Assembly: GCA_900642245.1 (NCBI GenBank)
Contig: CAAAJI010000379.1
Location: forward strand, 18,445 to 31,433
Origin: Fragilaria radians
Lineage: Eukaryota; Bacillariophyta; Fragilariophyceae; Fragilariales; Fragilariaceae
Direction: 5' to 3'
DNA: 12,989 bases
Of the stretch, positions 7,901-12,989 are shown one piece after another. The notes beneath the pieces were generated by a model. It saw only the letters and a program-made list of their open reading frames with translations. It made no database searches and was not told the DNA's origin. The translations under genes and the position numbers were made by a program. How positions within the stretch are numbered: position 1 is the stretch's first letter; every line of letters begins with the position of its first letter.

Positions 7901-8059
7901 CAAATAGTAATCATCCATTTTTCCCCAAATAGTAATACTAAATAATAGTTATATCCATTTTCCTCAAGTAATTCTAAATAAGATAAATAATAGAAAATAT
8001 TTCTTTTTTTTGGAATCCTAATTTGGCTACTATCTTATTTATTTGGGGAAAATATAACT
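7901..8059. repeat. Direct and inverted repeat cluster (MITE-like hairpin)
   Basis: CAAATAGTAAT occurs at 7901-7911 and 7926-7936. The segments beginning ATCCATTTTTCCCCAAATAG (from 7913) and ATCCATTTTCCTCAAGTAAT (from 7953) are diverged direct copies, both running into CTAAATAA. The segment at 8031-8059 (TATCTTATTTATTTGGGGAA, then AATATAACT) is an imperfect reverse complement of 7947-7983, with gaps. The intervening bases include a run of eight or more T. No target duplication was identified. Confidence 0.6.
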
Positions 8060-8540
8060 TCCATTTAGTCTATGTCAATGTCATCCTCCCGATCCTCACT
8101 GGTAATAATATTGTCTAACCCCGAGAAGGTAAGGAAGTGAGATGATAAATATTAATAAAATGTCAGACATTTGAGGGGTACCGTTTGCATTGTCACCAGC
8201 ATTGGTCCACAATAAGACACCAATTGAAAAGATAAAATGATTATACTATAACTTATCATTTTGTGTAAACTGTGAGCTTATAAATTACTTTCCTAGAGTA
8301 AACAAATCTGTCCTTAGTGATCTTTCAATCGCTTGAATTACCGTTCCAAGAAATCTTTTCAACCGCTAAGATGTGCCAAAGATATTCTAAGATACACCTT
8401 TAATTCTCAAACATGGCAAAGATTTAATACCCAATGTACTTCTATAACAAGTCCTTGCAAGGATCAACCGAAAAAAGTGCAATGAAAGATAAATCTAACG
8501 TATGCTAGATGTAAAGCATCAGTTGATAAAAATATCTATC
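8060..8540. other. No recognised gene (8060-8540)
   Basis: AT-rich and closed by stops in all frames. The only structure seen is a short perfect hairpin, AAAATGAT at 8234-8241 pairing with ATCATTTT at 8255-8262 across 13 bases. Confidence 0.5.
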
Positions 8541-8610
8541 AAAACCAGGACTCAAACCCAAGGTGACTTTCATCAAGAAAATTACTTAACCAGTTCACTT
8601 GCTACACTTA
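8541..8610 (-). other. tRNA-like sequence with Pol III A/B boxes (tRNA relic or SINE)
   Basis: On the minus strand TAGCAAGTGAACTGG (8604-8590) resembles an A box, and GGTTTGAGTCC (8558-8548) differs by one base from the B-box consensus GGTTCGANTCC. They lie about 31 bases apart, as in a tRNA gene. The T arm can form five pairs (three of them G-U) around a TTTGAGT loop. ATTTT-CTTGATG-AAAGT (8582-8566) gives a five-pair anticodon stem with a seven-base loop, T at position 33 and anticodon TGA. The D arm is three bases too long and no acceptor stem forms, so a working tRNA is unlikely. Confidence 0.35.
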
Positions 8611-8737
8611 AAGTTAAAGTATTTGAATAGTCACAATATCTCACTAATCCCCTAATATCTGAAGGTACCTCTTGTAATACCTTCATCTTCCTAAAACATA
8701 AATATCAATTTTTTAAAAAAAAATTTCATTTTTTTTA

Positions 8738-9560
8738 ACATGTATCCACTTCTCGACTAAATGATGGAATCTATCGATAATGAAGGGCTTTGTCAGAATG
8801 TCACTGACATTCTATTCACTCTTTATATACGCAAACTTCATTGCTTTAGCCGCAATGACCCCACGTACTCTATGGTAAGCTATTGCGACATGCTTCTTCT
8901 TCAAGACGCTCGAAGGAACTGACATATTTAAAACTACATACATATTATCACCTATCATCCATGTTGATCCTTCTAAATTCACACCTCATGACCTAAGCAT
9001 GAAATGTATTTCCACTATGAAAGCTGTAGCTATTCTTGCTGCAACTAACTCTGAACCATAAGTTGAAGTTGCTACAGTCTTTTGACATTTAAAGACCCAT
9101 CGAGTAGGTCTAGTGTTCAACATGACTACATCATGTGCATAGTCAGCATCTAAATAAACAGTTATCCGGACCTGACATAGAAGGTTCATTAGGTTTCTCA
9201 CTTCTTCAGCATCTGGATAAAAATCTTTCCCATTAGGATGGTCTTCAACAGGATATTTAGAGTGACTTGGATATGATGTATCTATGATGACTCTCCCTTT
9301 GGAAATATCTTTAGGTAAACCACAATCCTTTTTGCTGCCTTCAAATGGCCTTCCCTTGGTGCCATATTGAATCTGCTTGTGGCTGAAGTTGCATAAGTAA
9401 TATCAAATCTTCCTAAAACAATCATCCAAATGCAACAACCTATGAGGGACCTATACCTAGCCGAGTCTTTAACAGTGTATAATGGTGTGTCATCTATTTC
9501 AGGATGGTATCCTTCACTCATAGGTTTCTTGCTAGGCTTCAAGTCCTTCCTTAAAAGACC
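8738..9560 (-). pseudogene. Copia D: connection and RNase H to C-terminus
   Basis: The best-preserved retroelement piece. On the minus strand: LRKDLKPSKKPMSEGYHPEI, CCIWMIVLGRFDITYATSAT, APREGHLKAAKRIVVYLK, a frameshift at about 9298, VIIDTSYPSHSKYPVEDHPN, DFYPDAEE, then RNase H with VRITVYLDADYAHDVV (first Asp), CQKTVATSTYGSELVAARIA (Glu) and GSTWMIGDNM (second Asp). It continues VPSSVLKKKH, AIAYHRVRGVIAAKAMKFAY, a TAG, then NVSDILTKPF and FHHLVEKW. This is the Copia lineage marked by 'GYHPEIDDTPL' and 'LGRFDI'. Lesions seen: one frameshift, two stops (near 8990 and 8813) and, compared with the family as I know it, an in-frame loss of about ten codons between ADYAHDVV and MLN. Upstream RT and integrase are missing. 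Confidence 0.92.
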
Positions 9561-10185
9561 TACATGATGAGTTCTCACGCCAGATGAGGAATTTTGCGCC
9601 ATAAGCATTGTACCAATATTGTCAGCCTTCACAATAATTGGAAGTTCAATATCAAAATCCATTCCCTTTCAGTAAGTAATAGATGAATTTGATTTCCTTT
9701 ACTGCCTCTGATACGGCAACATATTCCCCTCACAACTGAAAAAGTTACACCTCTTTGAGCCTTTGATCTCCAGCAAACAAACATTTATTAAGTAGACGGT
9801 GAAACCGGTCACACTGATTCTAGTCTCAGAATCTCCTAATTGCTATCACAAAATACGCAGAGACTCCAATTTTTGAGTTTTCTTTTGGGTTGAACTCTGA
9901 GACTAAAATTCTTGGCATCAATTACAAATTTAATAACTCGCAGCATCTCAAGATAAGTGCCCATTGTTGCCTTGTCCATACACTTAGACAGTTCTCTGGC
10001 TACATTTGCATAAATCAGGTCAAGAATATTTTGTGAGGTAAAAAAAGAAGCATTCCTACTCCACAACGGTATCTGCTTTGCAAATTCTCATCAATGGCAT
10101 CATATCACTTGTCATCAGAGTTGTCATTTTCACTGAAATCCTCAAATCTTTCCCTAAAATATCTAAAAGCAGGTAGTCCATTGTA
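9561..10185 (-). pseudogene. Copia C: RT end, connection and RNase H
   Basis: A different Copia lineage from Copia D. On the minus strand: RYFRERFEDFSENDNSDDK, a stop, DENLQSRYRCGVGMLLFL, a frameshift, IYANVARELSKCMDKATMGT, MLRVIKFVIDAKNFSLRVQP, LKNWSLCVFCDSN (first RNase H Asp), a stop, GDSETRISVTGFTVYLINV, then in another frame EYVAVSEAVKEIKFIYYLLK (Glu) and, after a further shift, DIELPIIVKADNIGT (second Asp) with MAQNSSSGVRTHHV. Typical family marks are 'YRSGVGMLLYL', 'RELSKCMD' and 'EYVA-SEA-KEI'. The C-terminal 'RYHFVRE...DIFTKN' part is missing; Copia D sequence takes over at HHV without leaving the open frame. Confidence 0.9.
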
Positions 10186-10756
10186 TAATCCTTAACGTCG
10201 ACAACAAATTCAATATCTACAATGGAGCAATACTGTCTTGGTTGTCTTCATTGGTTCCAAAAGTTACTTTAATGTCAAAATCTATTGCCAAGAGCAGATT
10301 TCCAGACATTTGAAAACCAATTGTTCAAACCTGATTAGATGATAGACCCTCTCTCTGCTCCATTTTCAGCACCAGTTCCACTGGTTTCACCTGTAAACAT
10401 TCCAACCCATGTATTGATATGAGTATCTTCATTAGTTATAAAGTGATGACTATGTTCTAGCTACAATAATTTAGGGCACCAAATGTTTCTATCTTTACAA
10501 TGCCTACAAAGACTGAACGGACAATGAAGCGGACTCCAAAAAATCTTCAATCAATCAGACTGAAAACGTGATGGATTTTAAATTGTTCATCTTCCGGCAA
10601 TTCCAATCGCTTCTATCAATGAATAATCAATAGCTGGATAGATAAAGACATAGAATTGTTCAGCGATGCCTCAACATTAAATTTTGTTGCAATGAAGGTT
10701 TGAATGGTCACATAGAATCCCAAGTAGGAACATGGAATCTCCATGCTTAGGACAAA
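10186..10756. other. Region between Copia C and the AlgH-like gene
   Basis: No gene recognised. A minus-strand reading near 10430-10340 (NTWVGMFTGETSGTGAENGA, then a stop) looks somewhat protein-like but matches nothing I know. The plus strand must hold the promoter of the gene at 10757; I see no certain TATA box or other motif. The last bases before the start codon, GACAAAATG, give a favourable A at -3. Confidence 0.45.
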
Positions 10757-11722
10757 ATGCATGATTCACACAAAAAAAGAACCAGACATTCGACGACGAT
10801 GATTCTGGGGATGCATTGCCATGTGCTTATCCTTCTATGGACTATTCTCACTTGTCTACAACAGCTGCAGCTAACTGCTGCATGGTTAGTAACTCCGTAT
10901 GAGTTATCTGTATCGAAGAGAGGAAAGAGTAGATTTTCCAATTTGTACATGTCTATTGGATCAACGAATGATGATGGAATCCCATCCAAAGTAATGAGCA
11001 ATGTGGATCCTCAAAAAGCTATAAGTTCCTTGTATAACATCAATGTGAATAAAATTCGATATTTAGGAAAAGGATCTGATGCTATTGTTCGAGAGGGATG
11101 CGTTCTATTACCTCCGACTGACGAATATCAACATTTCCTAATGCGGACAGCTCTTTGGGTATATGCAATGGGATGGGATGACGACAATCAAGAACAATTG
11201 ATTCGATGCGTGGGCTTGGATAATCCAACACCCTTTACTATGGCAGAAATGATGATGCAGGATAATAATGACGATACCGCAACCAGTATCCAAAGTTCGG
11301 CATTGTTACAAAACTTGATTTATCGAGGTGGAAATACGGGTGGTGATGTTGCCATGATGTTTCATTCCGTTTCGGAACTAGAACGAACGGAAATTGGACA
11401 TTCAGGAATGTATGAGGGTGGTTTAGAAGCAGCCATACGATATGTAGAAACCAACCAGAAGGATGACGAATCCTACCTATCTCAATCCTCCGAAGGATCG
11501 TCCGCACCCATCCGACCAGTGAAAAGGTTTAAATTCTTTTTCAATTATTGTCAATTTTCACCATATGAAATAGAGTCTATGTTGGCAAGTAATGTGGATA
11601 ATCCTGACGATGCTTGGATATCTTTGGAGGTACCGCCCGAAGTCATTGTGGCTGAATGGGACAAAAATGAATGTTGGAAGTATTTACGAAATCGAATGAA
11701 ACAACAGAATTACATACAATAA
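10757..11722 (+). CDS. AlgH/YqgE (UPF0301/DUF179) family protein, predicted plastid-targeted
   Basis: The only intact gene: 321 codons, no intron needed. Residues 1-14 are basic, 15-34 form a hydrophobic core (VLILLWTILTCL) and cleavage is likely after TAA42, leaving W43. Aromatic residue W after the signal peptide followed by a Ser/Lys/Arg-rich stretch to about residue 66 is the diatom bipartite plastid presequence pattern. The mature part fits AlgH/YqgE: GCVLLPPTDEY at 114-124, RTALWVYAMG 130-139 (family 'RTVVLL-x-H'), VGLDNPTPFTMAEM 152-165 (family 'LGLVLNRPT'), IYRGG 188-192, MMFHSV 200-205, GMYEGGLEAA 217-226 and FKFFFNYCQFSPYEIE 258-273 (family 'FRFF-GYAGW-PGQLE'), W287. Usual bacterial length is about 190, so the extra length is mainly presequence and two acidic/Ser-rich loops. 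Biochemical function of the family is unknown. ATG at 10757 chosen for its context; Met15 is a possible alternative. Confidence 0.8.
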   Translation: MHDSHKKRTRHSTTMILGMHCHVLILLWTILTCLQQLQLTAAWLVTPYELSVSKRGKSRFSNLYMSIGSTNDDGIPSKVMSNVDPQKAISSLYNINVNKIRYLGKGSDAIVREGCVLLPPTDEYQHFLMRTALWVYAMGWDDDNQEQLIRCVGLDNPTPFTMAEMMMQDNNDDTATSIQSSALLQNLIYRGGNTGGDVAMMFHSVSELERTEIGHSGMYEGGLEAAIRYVETNQKDDESYLSQSSEGSSAPIRPVKRFKFFFNYCQFSPYEIESMLASNVDNPDDAWISLEVPPEVIVAEWDKNECWKYLRNRMKQQNYIQ

Positions 11723-11723
11723 A
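11718..11723 (+). promoter_or_regulatory. AATAAA overlapping the stop codon
   Basis: AATAAA spans the TAA stop (11720-11722) of the AlgH-like gene. It matches the canonical polyadenylation hexamer and would give a very short 3' UTR if used. A hexamer this common in AT-rich DNA may be chance. Confidence 0.25.
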
Positions 11724-11734
11724 GATAACAAAAT

Positions 11735-12970
11735 GTCCATCATTTTTATTGAATGGCTAATCCATTTGTAGCAGAACCATTCCATGCTGACTTCTAGGAT
11801 GATTTACAACATGATGACACATTGCCATTGATATAGGCTCATAACACTCAAGAGATGCAATTCATAAATTGGATACAGAGCTATTCACAATCGAGTCTTT
11901 CTACTCTTAGTATGGTTTACTACGTGATTTGAATATTCTTCTTTTGTGTATAATGAATGATGTCTGATTCCCATTGTGGAGAGAGCACTACTGAGATTTC
12001 AATACTTAGAAAATTTGACAAGGACTACATAAATTAGTTTCACTATATTTCTATTGGAAGTATGCTTGATGCAAAAGTAGAGAATAATTTAGCTTCATTT
12101 ACATATTTGCACAAATCGTTAATTCTTCTTTTTCATGGAGTTGGCAACCAACCATAAATTCAATATCCTCCTTTTAGATCTTTTTGCCAAAAGGCTGTTT
12201 TTGGTCAATAATTGGAGTTATCCTTAAATATTCCTCCTTTTATTGGCGAATATGAAAGATTAGAGGCTCTGAGCAACATTTATATTCACTTGAAGTTTCA
12301 ACAACTTCTCTCAAACAAAGTAAGATTAATTGATACAATGATGGAATGAGGAACATGCATCTGTATTCGGTTTTTAACAACTTCTTGAATCCTGTACACT
12401 AAAGGATAAATATAATTCTTTAGAAATTGTTTGATTTTGGAAATGAGTTCAAGAACACTATAATTGATGGGGAAGAGTGATTATGAATTTCAACTAAAAA
12501 TCCAATCAAATTTTCGTTCTAGGCTAAACAAGCTTGATTTAATATAGCAAAACGATATTGTTATACAACAAGATTGGTACTTCAGGCATTAATGTTAAAC
12601 TCTAAAGGGAACTGTGGCATGTAGTTATCCCTGGTCATCTGTCATTTGATTCATGCTATAGACTATATGTTCGCTTGAACGGAGAACTGATTTAGATGTA
12701 TATTATTGACATCATTCTTTAATTATTTAGTTAGAAGATTATCCAACGGAAAAGGCTAGTTAACTAATGTATTCAACGCGGTAGGAATGAGCGCAACATT
12801 TATCGTCTATGCACAAGGTGGTGTTTTACTTGCTTGCAGTACTGAGTGTAGCCTGTACCTAACCTGTGATGATGTACTACTTCCTCCGTGTTGGCGATTC
12901 TGATGTTCATCTCCGAGTCTTAGTCAATTCTTGATTAGACCCTTTAATCCTTCCTTTCTGATCATTCACT
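11735..12970. other. No recognised gene (11735-12970)
   Basis: AT-rich DNA downstream of the AlgH-like gene. No long open frame on either strand. A short plus-strand reading from 11752 (MANPFVAEPFHADF, stop) and a minus-strand reading near 12205-12170 look faintly protein-like, but stops come every few dozen codons and no family is recognised. Decayed retroelement DNA is possible. Confidence 0.5.
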
Positions 12971-12974
12971 TGAA

Positions 12975-12986
12975 CCTCTGATAACA
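12975..12986 (-). other. Possible Copia primer-binding site
   Basis: The minus strand reads TGTTATCAGAGG, matching TGGTATCAGAGC, the usual Copia primer site complementary to initiator-Met tRNA, at 10 of 12 bases. The LTR would lie beyond the right edge of the window, and the element body would extend to the left, where I see no gag. Short match, weak support. Confidence 0.25.
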
Positions 12987-12989
12987 TGG

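Noticed and set aside
8541..8610. Functional tRNA-Ser(TGA) gene
   Set aside because: Anticodon and T arms are plausible but there is no acceptor stem, the D arm is over-long, and the T stem depends on G-U pairs.
10747..11001. 84-codon minus-strand frame, and another at 11238-11507
   Set aside because: Antisense shadows of the AlgH-like gene.

Overview
The window looks like nuclear DNA of a photosynthetic stramenopile, most likely a diatom. It is AT-rich, it is full of decayed Ty1/Copia and Ty3/Gypsy elements of the kinds common in diatom genomes, and its one intact gene begins with a signal peptide ending in an ASAF-like plastid-import motif (TAA then W). This assignment is inference; no rRNA or species marker is present.

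Layout. 1-1935: Copia A, plus strand. A gag-like region is joined directly to the end of reverse transcriptase (RT) and RNase H, followed by a polypurine tract and the start of a 3' LTR. 2002-2504: decayed minus-strand gene of unknown function. 2575-2985: 12-bp tandem repeat and probable LTR material of a minus-strand Copia, whose last RNase H codons survive at 3034-3198. 3190-4069: Copia B, plus strand, RT region. 4070-5588: Gypsy 1, plus strand, from the RT thumb to the integrase tail, joined to Copia B at a sharp seam. 5591-5839: Gypsy polypurine tract and probable LTR. 5840-6144: broken C-terminal end of a DUF2828/DUF7788 protein. 6711-7464: Gypsy 2, gag joined in frame to the RT/RNase H connection. 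7805-8262: inverted and direct repeats. 8541-8610: minus-strand tRNA-like sequence with Pol III A and B boxes. 8738-10185: two Copia remnants, D and C, minus strand, joined in one open frame. 10757-11722: the only intact gene, a predicted plastid-targeted AlgH/YqgE (UPF0301/DUF179) protein of 321 residues. 11723-12989: no recognised gene; a Copia-like primer-binding site lies at the extreme right end.

The retroelement polyproteins all carry stops, frameshifts or large deletions, so none looks autonomous. The most striking pattern is the repeated joining of far-apart or unrelated polyprotein segments (four seams), two of them in frame with little or no interruption. I found no convincing evidence of a new defence, metabolic or mobile system. 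The items most worth checking are the seams, the DUF2828 fragment, the tRNA-like sequence and the unidentified decayed gene at 2002-2504.
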